From positions 248,001 to 312,000 of the forward strand of contig NZ_CP053844.1 of assembly GCF_013201685.1 (NCBI RefSeq): a stretch of DNA of 64,000 nt. The letters run 5' to 3'. A model generated the notes under the pieces. The model was not told where the DNA came from. It did no database searches and worked only from the letters and a program-made list of their open reading frames with translations. Origin of the DNA: Campylobacter geochelonis (GTDB lineage: Bacteria > Campylobacterota > Campylobacteria > Campylobacterales > Campylobacteraceae). The translations under genes and the position numbers were made by a program. Shown here piece by piece: positions 44,423-54,036 of the stretch; position 1 is the stretch's first letter, and every line of letters begins with the position of its first letter.

Positions 44423-45496
44423 ATGAAAAAATACCTTATTTCTTGCCTTGAACCATCGGCGAATTTGCATTTTGGTGAGGTTTTAAAAGAGCTTAAAAAA
44501 AGCGCAAAATCTGGCGAAGAGTTTGAAATTTGCGGAATTTTTGATCCTAAATTTGCACAGCCGATTTATGCTAGCAGTGAGTTTTCGGCGATGGGGTTTG
44601 TCGAGATTTTACCGCTTATTTTTAAAGCGAAAAAGGCGCTTAAGCAGATGGTAGAGTTAGCTAAAGAGTGCGATGGCGTTTTGCTTATAGACTCGCCAGC
44701 TTTTAACCTTCCTTTGGCAAAAGCGCTAAAAAAGGCAAAAGTAAAAGCTAAAATCACCTACTACATACTTCCGCAAGTTTGGGCGTGGAAGCCAAAACGA
44801 GTCGAAAAGGTTGAGAAATACTGCGATAACCTAGCTTCGATTTTGCCGTTTGATGAGCAGTTTTATAACCGTAGTATTTATGTTGGACATCCGCTTCTTG
44901 ATGAGATAAAATTTCAAAAACACGAAGCTATAAATAGCGGTAAAATCGCCTTTTTGCCAGGCTCAAGACGTTCTGAAATAATTCGATTGATGCCAGTTTT
45001 TAAAGAGTTGGCGACTAAATTTAAAGATAAAGAAAAAATCCTTCCAATCCCAGCTCATCTAATGGATAAAGTAGATGAAATTTATGGCGATGTTAGTGAG
45101 TTTAGTATCACAAATGACGCTCCAAAAGCGCTTTATGAAAGCGAGTTTGCCTTTGTTTGTTCAGGTACTGCGACGCTTGAAACCGCGCTTGTTGGCACGC
45201 CTTTAGTTTTGGCTTATAAAGCAAAAGCGATTGATATGTTTATCGCTAAAAGATTAGTAAATTTAACTCACGTTGGGCTTGCTAATATAATGTTTGATTT
45301 TATGAAAAAAGAGCCGTTGCATGAGGAATTTTTGCAAGATGAAGCAAACGCGCAAAATCTTTATAATGCCTATTTAAACTGCGATAGGACTAAATTTATA
45401 AAAGCGTGTGAGGAGCTTAGAGAGTATTTGAAATTTGGTAGTGCAAAAAATGTCTTAGCGCTATTAAAAGATAATTTTAACGATACAAAGATATAA
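44423..45496 (+). CDS. lpxB: Lipid-A-disaccharide synthase
   Basis: A GT19 glycosyltransferase at the inner-membrane face. It condenses UDP-2,3-diacylglucosamine with lipid X. The 357 residues show [51 protein letters not shown] and [45 protein letters not shown] is the nucleotide-sugar site. It is followed by greA as in C. jejuni. Together with lpxA and the LpxH-like gene, most early lipid A steps are represented in this window. Confidence 0.96.
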   Translation: MKKYLISCLEPSANLHFGEVLKELKKSAKSGEEFEICGIFDPKFAQPIYASSEFSAMGFVEILPLIFKAKKALKQMVELAKECDGVLLIDSPAFNLPLAKALKKAKVKAKITYYILPQVWAWKPKRVEKVEKYCDNLASILPFDEQFYNRSIYVGHPLLDEIKFQKHEAINSGKIAFLPGSRRSEIIRLMPVFKELATKFKDKEKILPIPAHLMDKVDEIYGDVSEFSITNDAPKALYESEFAFVCSGTATLETALVGTPLVLAYKAKAIDMFIAKRLVNLTHVGLANIMFDFMKKEPLHEEFLQDEANAQNLYNAYLNCDRTKFIKACEELREYLKFGSAKNVLALLKDNFNDTKI

Positions 45497-45497
45497 T
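45492..45497 (+). promoter_or_regulatory. -10 box of greA
   Basis: TATAAT overlapping the lpxB stop codon, 25 nt before the greA ATG. Confidence 0.55.
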
Positions 45498-45522
45498 TAC
45501 AACAAAATTCTTAAGGATAAAA

Positions 45523-46011
45523 ATGACAGCAGAACCAATGACCATTTATGGTTATGAAAAAATCACATCAGAGCTAAAAGATTTAAAAACAGTTCAACGC
45601 CCAAAAATCGTTGAAGAGATAGACATAGCGCGAAGTCATGGGGATTTAAAAGAAAACTCAGAGTATCACGCAGCAAGAGAAAAACAAGCATTTATCGAAG
45701 CTAGAATCGCAGAAATCAGCGATATTGTAAGTAGAGCTAAAGTGATTGATCCAAGCGAATACGAGCACGATAAGGTTAAATTTGGCTCAACTGTTACGAT
45801 AATGGATGTTGATACAGAGCTTGAAAAAACCTACATCATCGTTGGCGTTAGCGAAAGTGATATCTCAAAAGGTTTGATTAACATAAACACCCCTCTTGTA
45901 AAACAGCTTCTTGGCAAAAGCGAGGGCGATCAAATCACGCTTCACTTGCCAAATGGCATAAGCGAAGTTGAGATTGTAAGTGTAGAGTATAAACCTATCA
46001 AATTTACATAA
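45523..46011 (+). CDS. greA: Transcription elongation factor GreA
   Basis: Rescues backtracked RNA polymerase by stimulating transcript cleavage. The 162 residues have the N-terminal coiled-coil hairpin. Its tip motif is [29 protein letters not shown] (read in pieces), carrying the acidic residues that reach the active site. The C-terminal FKBP-like domain follows ([28 protein letters not shown]). In C. jejuni the chemotaxis genes cheV-cheA-cheW lie between greA and serB. Here argC and a phosphoesterase gene occupy that interval. Confidence 0.96.
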   Translation: MTAEPMTIYGYEKITSELKDLKTVQRPKIVEEIDIARSHGDLKENSEYHAAREKQAFIEARIAEISDIVSRAKVIDPSEYEHDKVKFGSTVTIMDVDTELEKTYIIVGVSESDISKGLININTPLVKQLLGKSEGDQITLHLPNGISEVEIVSVEYKPIKFT

Positions 46012-46019
46012 GGTTAAAA

Positions 46020-47027
46020 ATGAAAAGAGTTGGAATCATCGGAGTAAGCGGATATACTGGAGTTGAGCTGGTTAAAATTTTGCTAAATCATCCAGAGTTT
46101 GAGTTAAGTTACTTAGCAGCGACAAGCGAAGGAAAAATCGATGAAATTTTTCCACAACTTAGCGGAGTTTGCGAACTTAAAGTCGAAGTTGCAAACGCAA
46201 AAACAGCAAGCTTGAGGTGCGATCTTGTTTTCTTAGCTTTGCCGCATGAAAAGGGGATGGAATTTGCTAGTGAAATTTTAAGTTTTGGAACGACAAAAGT
46301 GGTTGATTTATCGGCTGATTATCGTCTTAGTTTAGAACTTTATGAGAAAAATTATACAACTCACCAAGACAAAAAAAACCTAGCTAGCGCGGTTTATGGG
46401 CTTCCAGAACTTCATAGAAAGCGTATAAAGACTACAAATTTAGTAGCAAATCCAGGCTGCTATCCAACTTGCTCGATTTTGGCTATTTTGCCATTTTTGC
46501 CATTTTTAGATACTAAATTTGGCGTGATGATAGATGCAAAAAGTGGCGTAAGTGGCGCTGGAAAGAGCCTAAAACAAACAAGTCATTTTGTAAATGTAAA
46601 CGAAAATATAAATGCCTACTCGCCACTATCCCATCGCCATGCCGATGAGATAAAAGAGCAAATCTCACTAGCTAAAAAAGAGCCGATTTCAACGCTTTTT
46701 GTTCCTCATCTTGTGCCACTAACTCGTGGAATGCTAGTAAGTGTTTTTGGAGTTTTAAACGAAAAAATAGATGAATTAGAAGTATTGCGCGAGTTTTATA
46801 AAGATGAGAAATTTGTGCGAGTAAGAAATGAGCCTGTGCAGGTTAAAAACGTAGTTGGAACAAATTTTTGTGATATTTTTGTAAAAAAATTAGATGGCAA
46901 AATTTGGGTAAATTCCGCTATTGATAACTTGCTTCGAGGAGCAAGCTCGCAAGCTGTGATAAATGCAAATTTGATGTGCGGGTTTGACGAGGGTTTAGGA
47001 ATCCCAAATTTAGCTTATGGAATTTAA
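46020..47027 (+). CDS. argC: N-acetyl-gamma-glutamyl-phosphate reductase
   Basis: Step 3 of arginine synthesis: NADPH-dependent reduction of N-acetylglutamyl phosphate. The 335 residues include the Rossmann start VGIIGVSGYTGVELVKIL, DLSADYRL, and the catalytic Cys in VANPGCYPTCS. SGVSGAGKSLKQTSHF and VPHLVPLTRGMLVSV also match. The gene lies 8 bp after greA. Its stop directly abuts the next ATG. Standard length with no defects. Confidence 0.96.
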   Translation: MKRVGIIGVSGYTGVELVKILLNHPEFELSYLAATSEGKIDEIFPQLSGVCELKVEVANAKTASLRCDLVFLALPHEKGMEFASEILSFGTTKVVDLSADYRLSLELYEKNYTTHQDKKNLASAVYGLPELHRKRIKTTNLVANPGCYPTCSILAILPFLPFLDTKFGVMIDAKSGVSGAGKSLKQTSHFVNVNENINAYSPLSHRHADEIKEQISLAKKEPISTLFVPHLVPLTRGMLVSVFGVLNEKIDELEVLREFYKDEKFVRVRNEPVQVKNVVGTNFCDIFVKKLDGKIWVNSAIDNLLRGASSQAVINANLMCGFDEGLGIPNLAYGI

Positions 47028-47744
47028 ATGCAAATTATAAAAAGTGGCGCGATTTTTATCTCAGACTCTCACGAAAATGAAAAAAAGCTCTATTTTTTAG
47101 AGTTTTTAGAAGCTGTAAAAAGTGGTAAAATTCGCCCAACTCAGCTTTTTTTGATGGGCGATATGTTTGATTATCTCTCATTTACGGATTATTCGCGCAA
47201 GTTTTACGCTAAGCAAATTTTGCTTATAAATGAGATTTCTAAAAGCGTGCCTTGCTTTTATTTTGAGGGAAATCACGACTATAATTTAAACGAGATTTTT
47301 CCAAATGTGCAAGTTTTTGATATTTTCGCTCAGCCTGTTAAATTCTTGCTTGAAAATGGCGAAATTTGCGAACTTTTGCATGGCGATAGATTTATACCAA
47401 AAATTGATTTTAAGGTTTTGATGCTTTTGCGAAACAAGGCGTTTTTAAAGACGCTAAATTTCATAGATAATCTTATAAATTTTAAGATTACAAAAGCGAT
47501 TTTAAAACATCAAGAAAAGAAAATTTTGTATAAAAAACATCCAAATTTCAAAGCCTTAATAGAGCAAAAAATTCACAACTATAGCGCTAAATTTATCATC
47601 GAAGGACACTATCATCAAGATGAAATTTTTAACTTTGATAAGAGAGTTTATATAAATTTAAACTCATACGCTGTTGAGCAAAAGTATTATGAGGCGAAAT
47701 TTGAAAATGGGGAATTTAAACTAGTTGCTAAAAGCTTAAATTAG
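47028..47744 (+). CDS. LpxH-like metallophosphoesterase (UDP-2,3-diacylglucosamine diphosphatase candidate)
   Basis: A 238-residue calcineurin-type phosphoesterase with the full motif set: FISDSHEN (D-x-H), LFLMGDMFDYL (GDxFD), YFEGNHDYN (GNHD), LLHGDRF and IEGHYHQD (GHxH). The GDMFD plus membrane-proximal basic helices resemble LpxH, which releases UMP to form lipid X, the donor for the lpxB reaction. Since lpxB lies 1.5 kb upstream, an LpxH role is likely but not proven. The start codon follows the argC stop directly, indicating one transcript. Confidence 0.8.
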   Translation: MQIIKSGAIFISDSHENEKKLYFLEFLEAVKSGKIRPTQLFLMGDMFDYLSFTDYSRKFYAKQILLINEISKSVPCFYFEGNHDYNLNEIFPNVQVFDIFAQPVKFLLENGEICELLHGDRFIPKIDFKVLMLLRNKAFLKTLNFIDNLINFKITKAILKHQEKKILYKKHPNFKALIEQKIHNYSAKFIIEGHYHQDEIFNFDKRVYINLNSYAVEQKYYEAKFENGEFKLVAKSLN

Positions 47745-47745
47745 A

Positions 47746-47751
47746 TATAAT
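47746..47751 (+). promoter_or_regulatory. -10 box of serB
   Basis: TATAAT immediately after the preceding stop codon, 25 nt upstream of the serB ATG. Confidence 0.55.
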
Positions 47752-47776
47752 GACAAATTAAATTTAAAGGAAAATT

Positions 47777-48400
47777 ATGATAAAACTTTGCGTTTTTGAC
47801 TTTGACTCGACGCTTATGGATGGCGAAACTATCACATTTTTTGCTAAAAAAATGGGAGCTGGAGAAGAGGTAGCTAAGATCACAAAACAAGCGATGGCTG
47901 GCGAGCTTGATTTTTTTGAGAGTTTCACTAAACGAGTTGCATTTTTAAAGGGTATGAAAGAGAGCGATGCGATAGAGATAGCTAATAATTTGCCATTTAT
48001 AAAAGGCGCTAAAGAGATTATAGAGTATTTAAAAAACAAAGGCATTAAAGTTGTAGTTTTTAGTGGAGGTTATCATATCGCAACAGACGCGGCAAAAGAA
48101 AAGCTTGGATATGACGCTAGTTTTGCAAACTACTTGCATATAAAAGATGGTGTTGCGACTGGATTTGCTGGTGGCGAGATGATGTTTGGCTACTCAAAAG
48201 GCAAGGTTTTAAAAGAGCTTAAAGCTTTAATGGGGCTTAAAAAAGAAGAGGTTATGACAGTTGGAGATGGAGCAAATGACATCTCAATGTTTAAAGAAGC
48301 TGGTCTTAAAATCGCATTTTGTGCTAACGAAGTGCTTAAAAAAGAGGCTGATTTTTGCGTGGATACTAAGGATTTAAAGGAGTTGATGAAGTATGTATAG
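47777..48400 (+). CDS. serB: Phosphoserine phosphatase
   Basis: The last step of serine synthesis, a HAD-superfamily enzyme. The 207 residues show HAD motif I DFDSTLMDGETI with the nucleophilic Asp, motif II VVFSGGYHIAT, and motif III/IV KGKVLKELKALMGLKKEEVMTVGDGANDISMFKEAG (read in pieces). It lacks the N-terminal ACT domain of E. coli SerB, as is usual for Campylobacter. It overlaps tal by 8 bp. serC, an earlier step of the same pathway, lies at 61906. Confidence 0.94.
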   Translation: MIKLCVFDFDSTLMDGETITFFAKKMGAGEEVAKITKQAMAGELDFFESFTKRVAFLKGMKESDAIEIANNLPFIKGAKEIIEYLKNKGIKVVVFSGGYHIATDAAKEKLGYDASFANYLHIKDGVATGFAGGEMMFGYSKGKVLKELKALMGLKKEEVMTVGDGANDISMFKEAGLKIAFCANEVLKKEADFCVDTKDLKELMKYV

Positions 48401-49385
48401 TGGAAATTTTTCGCTTTGGTGTGATTTTTTAGAGCGCGATTTTATCGATGGTGAATTTAGAGAACTTATAAATGATGGCGTTTTTAACGGCGCTACATCA
48501 AATCCGGCGATTTTTAAAAATGCGATTTTAAACTCGCCAGCTTATAAAGAGAGCAAAGATAAATTTAGTAAAAAATCATCAAAAGAGCTATATGAAATTC
48601 TAGCAACGCAAGATATCAGAGTTGCGGCTGATATTATGCTTAAAAATTACGTAGATGGCGATGATGGGTTTGTTAGTTTAGAAGTTGATCCAAATTTAAG
48701 TGATAATTCTGAGGCCACTTTTAAAGAGGGGAAACGCCTTTATAGCACGATTGGTATGCCAAATGTGATGATAAAAGTTCCAGCTACAAAGCGTGGATAT
48801 GAGGCGATGAGCGAGCTTATAAAAAAAGGGATAAATGTAAATGCAACTCTTATCTTCTCTCCAGATCAAACAGCTGAGTGCTTAGAAGCGTTTAAAGAAG
48901 GAACTAAAGCTTTTAAAAAACGTTTTGTAAAGGCGAATTTACCAAAAGCTGTGATTAGTATTTTTGTGAGTCGTTTTGATAGAATGCTTGATGAAAAGAT
49001 GAAAAAAAATGGTCTTGAAGCTGGTAAAATCGGCATTTTAAACGCAACAAAATGCTACCATATGATACAAGAGGCAAATTTAGAAAACACTAGAGCACTT
49101 TTTGCAAGCACTGGCGTGAAAGGTGATGAGTTTAAAAAGTCGTATTATGTCGATGAACTGATGTTTAAAAACTGCATAAATACAGCCCCGCTTGATACTA
49201 TAAAAGAGTTTATAAAGGGCGAAAAAGTGCTTAAAGAGCCAACTTCGCTTAAAGAAATAGATGCTTTTTTTAAGTCAGTAAAAGATACAAAGATAGACTT
49301 AAAAGGTGCGTATAAAGAGCTGCTTGATGATGGGCTAAAGCAGTTTGTAGTGGCGTTTGATGATATTTTAAAGGCGTTAAAATAG
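48393..49385 (+). CDS. tal: Transaldolase
   Basis: A TIM-barrel enzyme exchanging dihydroxyacetone units between sugar phosphates in the non-oxidative pentose phosphate pathway. The 330 residues contain FNGATSNPAIFKNAIL, the Schiff-base lysine region NVMIKVPATKRGYEAM, and NVNATLIFSPDQTAECLEA. VSRFDRMLD is also present. It overlaps serB at its start. It precedes the PilT-type ATPase gene by 9 bp, with an AGGAGG ribosome site between. Confidence 0.95.
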   Translation: MYSGNFSLWCDFLERDFIDGEFRELINDGVFNGATSNPAIFKNAILNSPAYKESKDKFSKKSSKELYEILATQDIRVAADIMLKNYVDGDDGFVSLEVDPNLSDNSEATFKEGKRLYSTIGMPNVMIKVPATKRGYEAMSELIKKGINVNATLIFSPDQTAECLEAFKEGTKAFKKRFVKANLPKAVISIFVSRFDRMLDEKMKKNGLEAGKIGILNATKCYHMIQEANLENTRALFASTGVKGDEFKKSYYVDELMFKNCINTAPLDTIKEFIKGEKVLKEPTSLKEIDAFFKSVKDTKIDLKGAYKELLDDGLKQFVVAFDDILKALK

Positions 49386-49394
49386 GAGGTTTTT

Positions 49395-50558
49395 ATGTCA
49401 AATATATATTCTGAAGATATACAGAAAAAAAAGCTAAATGAGTATTTAAATTTTTTGATAAAACATGGAGGAAGCGACCTTCATATAAAATCAAATTCTC
49501 AAATTAGAGGTAGGATTAATGGCGATATAGTTAAATTTAGCCAAAAACCATTTCCAAAAAGTGAAGCTCTAGCTTTAGCAAAAGAGCTTTTAAGAGGAAG
49601 ATTTGATGAGTTTATAGAGAAAAAAAGCTTAGATTTTACCTATAGGTTAAATGATGAGTATAGATTTCGTGTAAATATCTTTTTTCAAATCGATGGCGTG
49701 AGCGCTGTTTTTAGGACTATTCCTACGAAAATTCCAACCATTGATGATTTAAGGCTACCACAAGTTTTAAAAAAGATTTGCGATGAGAGTATGAGAGGGC
49801 TAGTTTTAGTTACTGGACCAACTGGAAGCGGTAAGACAACCACCATAGCAAGCATGCTAAATAGGATAAATAACACAAGAGCAAGTCATATAGTAACTAT
49901 TGAAGATCCAGTTGAGTTTGTCTTTGAAGATAGTGAGTGTATTGTAAATCAAAGAGCTTTAGGGCAAGATTGTAACACCTTTTCAGACTCACTTCGAGCC
50001 GCACTTAGAGAAGATCCAGATATAATTTTTGTTGGCGAGATGAGAGATCTTGAGACAATTGAAACCGCGCTTCATGCAGCTGAAACTGGACACTTAGTCT
50101 TTTCTACCTTGCACACACTTGATGCAAAAGAGAGCATAAATAGGATAATCGGTATGTTTGAACCAAGCGAGCAATCAAGGATAAAGATATCATTTGCCTC
50201 TGTTTTAGAAGCCGTTATTTCTCAACGACTTGCAGTAACAACAGATGGAAGAAGAACTCCAGTAGTTGAGGTTTTGCGCAAAAATGTTCGTATAAAAGAT
50301 ATGATTTTATCTGATAGATATAGTGAAGTGACTGACGCGATTAGAGATGGTAAGAATACTTATGGTATGCAAACTTTTGATCAGCACCTTTTAGAGCTTT
50401 ATACAGCTGGAATCATAAGCAAAGAAGAAGCACTTGATAAGAGTACAAACAGAAGCGATCTTAATATAGGTATCAAAAACATTATGCTAAAACAAAAAGC
50501 TGATGGTCAAAGTGGTGGCGATGAATACAAAGAGGATATAAAATTACAAGATGTTTAG
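49395..50558 (+). CDS. pilT: PilT-type retraction ATPase, no pilus operon nearby
   Basis: A hexameric secretion-superfamily ATPase of 387 residues. The N-terminal PAS-like part (GGSDLHIKSNSQIRGRINGD) is followed by Walker [10 protein letters not shown]. The Asp box is VTIEDPVEFVF, Walker B is LREDPDIIFVGEMRD, and the His box is AAETGHLVFSTLHT. PilT normally powers type IV pilus retraction. No pilB, pilC, pilQ or pilin adjoins, although an atypical pilin-like protein is encoded at 40496. The hydrophilic 25-residue tail is unusual. It lies within a metabolic run. Confidence 0.9.
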   Translation: MSNIYSEDIQKKKLNEYLNFLIKHGGSDLHIKSNSQIRGRINGDIVKFSQKPFPKSEALALAKELLRGRFDEFIEKKSLDFTYRLNDEYRFRVNIFFQIDGVSAVFRTIPTKIPTIDDLRLPQVLKKICDESMRGLVLVTGPTGSGKTTTIASMLNRINNTRASHIVTIEDPVEFVFEDSECIVNQRALGQDCNTFSDSLRAALREDPDIIFVGEMRDLETIETALHAAETGHLVFSTLHTLDAKESINRIIGMFEPSEQSRIKISFASVLEAVISQRLAVTTDGRRTPVVEVLRKNVRIKDMILSDRYSEVTDAIRDGKNTYGMQTFDQHLLELYTAGIISKEEALDKSTNRSDLNIGIKNIMLKQKADGQSGGDEYKEDIKLQDV

Positions 50559-50595
50559 TAAATTCATCTTAAATTTATTAAATTTTTGATATTAT

Positions 50596-50601
50596 CATAA
50601 T
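50596..50601 (+). promoter_or_regulatory. -10 box of rplY-pth
   Basis: CATAAT, preceded by an AT-rich stretch, 22 nt before the L25 ATG. Confidence 0.45.
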
Positions 50602-50623
50602 TTACTTCAAAAAAAGGACAATT

Positions 50624-51160
50624 ATGCTAGAAGGTATAGTTAGAGAGAGTATCGGTAAAAAGTCTGCCAAGGCTTTAAAAAGAGATGGTTATCTAATCGC
50701 TAATATTTATGCGAAAGGATTAGAAAATGTCAATGCGGCATTTAAAACAAATGAATTTATCAAATTTGTAAGAGATAAAGAGAATTTGGCTTTTGATATA
50801 AAAGTTGGCGCAAATACATATAAAGTAGTAGTTGAAGAGTATCAAAAACACCCAGTGACAAACATGATAACTCATGTTGATTTAAGAGTTGTTTTAGATG
50901 ATTTAGTTTCAAAATACTACATTCCTGTAAAAGTAACAGGTATAGCAAAAGGTCTTAAAAACAAAGGTGTTTTAGTTCAGTCAAAAAGAAGACTTCCGGT
51001 TCAATGCGCTGGCAAAGATCTTCCAAACGCGTTTGTTTTAGATGTTACAGAGCTTGATACTGGTGATTCAATCCTAGTTAGAGATATTCAAATTCCACAA
51101 AATGTTACTATGCTTGAGTCTGCAAGCGTAGCTGTTGTTGGAGTTTTGACAGCTAAGTAA
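50624..51160 (+). CDS. rplY: 50S ribosomal protein L25 (Ctc/TL5 type)
   Basis: A 5S rRNA-binding ribosomal protein with a C-terminal Ctc extension, 178 residues. The N-terminal half is the L25 domain ([43 protein letters not shown]). The rest is the TL5-like beta domain ([29 protein letters not shown] and [19 protein letters not shown]). The rplY-pth-permease-lysA order is the same as in C. jejuni. Confidence 0.94.
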   Translation: MLEGIVRESIGKKSAKALKRDGYLIANIYAKGLENVNAAFKTNEFIKFVRDKENLAFDIKVGANTYKVVVEEYQKHPVTNMITHVDLRVVLDDLVSKYYIPVKVTGIAKGLKNKGVLVQSKRRLPVQCAGKDLPNAFVLDVTELDTGDSILVRDIQIPQNVTMLESASVAVVGVLTAK

Positions 51161-51164
51161 GCGT

Positions 51165-51725
51165 ATGATACTTGTTGTTGGTCTTGGAAATCCGGGCGCA
51201 CAGTATGCTGATACAAGGCACAACATAGGCTTTATGCTAGTAGATAAAATGCTTGAAGATGACGGTTTTACCGATGTTAGTTCAAGTAAATTTCAAGGCG
51301 AGCTTTATAAAAAAGGCTCGCTTCTTCTTTTAAAACCTCAAACTTATATGAATGTCAGCGGATATAGCGTAAAAATGGTTAAAGACTTTTATAAACCAGA
51401 GCGCGTGATAGTAGTTCATGATGATATAGACTTAAATTTTGGAGCTGTAAAATTTAAAATCGGCGGAAGCAGTGGCGGACACAACGGTATAAAATCAATC
51501 GATAGTTTAATCGGCGTAGAGTATGAAAGGGTTAGAGTTGGTATCGGACGAGGAAAAGGCAATGTGGCTGGATTTGTGTTGTCTAAATTTGAAGATGATG
51601 AACAAAAAAAGCTAGAAGCGATTTTATCTCACACCAAAAAAGCTACCCAATTTTTACTAAAGTCTGATTTAGAAACCACAAGAGCAAAATTTAGCATAAA
51701 AGATATACAAAATGAAGTTATATAG
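51165..51725 (+). CDS. pth: Peptidyl-tRNA hydrolase
   Basis: Recycles peptidyl-tRNA released by stalled ribosomes. The 186 residues include [21 protein letters not shown] with the catalytic His, [24 protein letters not shown] with the catalytic Asp, and [13 protein letters not shown]. It starts 4 bp after rplY and overlaps the permease gene by 14 bp. Confidence 0.97.
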   Translation: MILVVGLGNPGAQYADTRHNIGFMLVDKMLEDDGFTDVSSSKFQGELYKKGSLLLLKPQTYMNVSGYSVKMVKDFYKPERVIVVHDDIDLNFGAVKFKIGGSSGGHNGIKSIDSLIGVEYERVRVGIGRGKGNVAGFVLSKFEDDEQKKLEAILSHTKKATQFLLKSDLETTRAKFSIKDIQNEVI

Positions 51726-52773
51726 TAGATACATCGGATATGTTTATTTAAAATATCTTTTTATTTTATTCATTGCGCTTGAGCTTTTTTACGTTGGTAT
51801 AGATGTTCTTACTAACTTAAAAGATCTCCCGCAAAGTGCGAATTTACAGCTACTTTATCTTGGTTTTACAGCTCTTAGCGCGATTGGTTACACGCTTCCA
51901 TTAAGCTTGATTTTTGCGATGATTATAACTAAATTTAATATGATAAGAAGCAATGAGCTTATTAGCTTTTACTCTCTTGGTATAAGTAGAAATGCCATTA
52001 TAAAAGTGCCATTTTTTATAGCTTTAGCAATTAGTCTTTTATATATTTATCTAAACTCAACGCCATTTGCCTATGTAAATGAGTATAAAAATAACTTATC
52101 AAGTTTTAATGCAGTTGGCAAAGTCAGTAGCGGAATGTTTCTAAAATATGGCGATAAATACATATATGTAAAAGAGTTAAATTCTTTAGCAAATGCAGCT
52201 AAAGATATAAAGATATTTTATTTAAAAAATGGCGATTTAACCAAATTAACCGATGTTAAAACAGCGACCTATAATGCGAAAAAATGGACATTTTACGATG
52301 TGAATTCTACAACAATTCCATCAAATTTAGCCATTGGGAATGATGGTTTGAAGTATGAATTTAGCACAAAATTTGAAGATTTAGCCGGTTTTGATCCAAC
52401 AAGTATAGAAAAAATTTATGATTCATCAAACATTTACTCGATTAAAGATGCGCTAAATTCTATAAAAACGTTTAAAAATCAAGGCGTAAATATAGACGGC
52501 ATAAAAGCAAATTTATACTCACTAATTTTCACGCCTTTGTTTGCGCCACTTATGGTTTTGATACTGTATTACTATCTTCCAGCAAGTGGGCGGTTTTTTA
52601 ACCTTGCGCTTTTAAGCTTTGGATTTTTTATAGTTACGCTATCTTTATGGGGAGTGCTTTTTGTGATGACAAGATTTGCGCTTAGTGGAGTTATAATCCC
52701 AGAAGTTGGGATAATTTTGCCTATAATTTTGCTATTTTGTTATGCTTGTTATCTTGTTTTAAAGCACCGTTAA
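51712..52773 (+). CDS. LptF/LptG (YjgP/YjgQ) family LPS export permease
   Basis: A 353-residue inner-membrane subunit of the lipopolysaccharide exporter LptB2FG. It has the family topology of three N-terminal helices (about 10-30, 45-70 and 90-110), a periplasmic beta-jellyroll (about 115-260), and three C-terminal helices (about 265-285, 295-320 and 325-350). [21 protein letters not shown] at the start and [18 protein letters not shown] are typical. Whether it is LptF or LptG cannot be decided from sequence by eye. It overlaps pth by 14 bp. Confidence 0.87.
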   Translation: MKLYSRYIGYVYLKYLFILFIALELFYVGIDVLTNLKDLPQSANLQLLYLGFTALSAIGYTLPLSLIFAMIITKFNMIRSNELISFYSLGISRNAIIKVPFFIALAISLLYIYLNSTPFAYVNEYKNNLSSFNAVGKVSSGMFLKYGDKYIYVKELNSLANAAKDIKIFYLKNGDLTKLTDVKTATYNAKKWTFYDVNSTTIPSNLAIGNDGLKYEFSTKFEDLAGFDPTSIEKIYDSSNIYSIKDALNSIKTFKNQGVNIDGIKANLYSLIFTPLFAPLMVLILYYYLPASGRFFNLALLSFGFFIVTLSLWGVLFVMTRFALSGVIIPEVGIILPIILLFCYACYLVLKHR

Positions 52774-52794
52774 GATTTTTTAAGTAAATTATTG

Positions 52795-52800
52795 TAAAAT
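52795..52800 (+). promoter_or_regulatory. -10 box of lysA
   Basis: tgTAAAAT lies 30 nt upstream of the lysA ATG, in the 57-bp gap after the permease gene. Confidence 0.45.
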
Positions 52801-52830
52801 CTATATTTATTTATTTTCAAGAGGATTTAT

Positions 52831-54036
52831 ATGGACTATAAACAGCTTGCCAAAACTTACGAAACACCACTTTACATTTATGATTTTAATCAGATAAAAA
52901 AGAGATATCTAGAGCTTAAAAACTCATTTGCAGGAAGAAAATCTCTAGTTTGTTACGCTGTAAAAGCAAACTCAAATTTAAGCTTGTTAAAGCTTTTAGC
53001 AAATTTAGGTTCTGGATTTGACTGCGTTAGCTTTAACGAAGTTAGAAGAGCGATTTTAGCAGGAGCTGATAGATATAAGATAATATATTCAGGAGTTGGA
53101 AAGCAAGATAGTGAGATAAAAGATGCTATAAACGCAAACATTTTGATGATAAATGTCGAAAGTAGCGCCGAACTTGATAGAATCGAAGAAATCGCAAAAA
53201 GCCTAGATAAAATAGCAAGAATCAGCATAAGAGTAAATCCAAATATCGATCCAAAAACCCATCCATACATCTCAACTGGACTTAACGAAAACAAATTTGG
53301 TGTGAATATAAATGAAGCAAAAAAGATGTATATCAAAGCAAAAAATAGTCAGTTTTTAAATCCGATTGGCATACATTTTCACATAGGAAGCCAGCTTATT
53401 GATATCATGCCAGTTCATGAAGCAGCGCAAATCGTGTCAAATTTAATGAGAGAATTAAAAGCGTTAGAAATTGATATTAAATTTTTTGATATCGGCGGTG
53501 GCGTTGGAATACGTTATAAAGATGAAAAAAATGTCGATTTATACGAGTATGCACAAGGAATTTTATCAGCGCTTAAAGGTCAAGATGAGACTATCGTGTG
53601 TGAGCCAGGTCGTTTTATCGTAGGCGAAAGTGGCGTGCTTTTGACAAAAGTTTTATATGAAAAAGTTAATAACGATAAAAGATTTGTCGTAGTAGATGGC
53701 GCGATGAACGATCTTTTGCGCCCGAGTCTATATGGCGCTTATCATGAGATTGAAGCTTTGGCGGATGGCTTGAATTTAAGCAAATGCGATATCGTTGGCC
53801 CGATTTGTGAAAGTGGCGATTTTTTAGGAAAAGATAGAGATATGCCAGAGCTTAAAAGTGGCGATTTGCTTGTTGTAAAATGCGCTGGAGCTTATGGTTT
53901 TGGCATGGCAAGCAACTACAACTCAAGGTGTAAAGCCGCAGAAGTTGCTATAGAAGATGGCAAGGCTAGGCTTATTAGAAAACGAGAAAAATTTGAAGAT
54001 TTGGTCGCAAACGAAATCGAATTTATAGGAGAATAA
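52831..54036 (+). CDS. lysA: Diaminopimelate decarboxylase
   Basis: The last step of lysine synthesis, a PLP enzyme with an alanine-racemase-type barrel. The 401 residues show the PLP lysine in CYAVKANSNL, GSGFDCVSFNEV, GIHFHIGSQL, FDIGGGVGI, EPGRFIVGESG and the catalytic GPICESGDFLG with its Cys. In C. jejuni a gene (Cj0315) lies between lysA and pheA. Here the pheA GTG follows the lysA stop directly. Confidence 0.96.
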   Translation: MDYKQLAKTYETPLYIYDFNQIKKRYLELKNSFAGRKSLVCYAVKANSNLSLLKLLANLGSGFDCVSFNEVRRAILAGADRYKIIYSGVGKQDSEIKDAINANILMINVESSAELDRIEEIAKSLDKIARISIRVNPNIDPKTHPYISTGLNENKFGVNINEAKKMYIKAKNSQFLNPIGIHFHIGSQLIDIMPVHEAAQIVSNLMRELKALEIDIKFFDIGGGVGIRYKDEKNVDLYEYAQGILSALKGQDETIVCEPGRFIVGESGVLLTKVLYEKVNNDKRFVVVDGAMNDLLRPSLYGAYHEIEALADGLNLSKCDIVGPICESGDFLGKDRDMPELKSGDLLVVKCAGAYGFGMASNYNSRCKAAEVAIEDGKARLIRKREKFEDLVANEIEFIGE

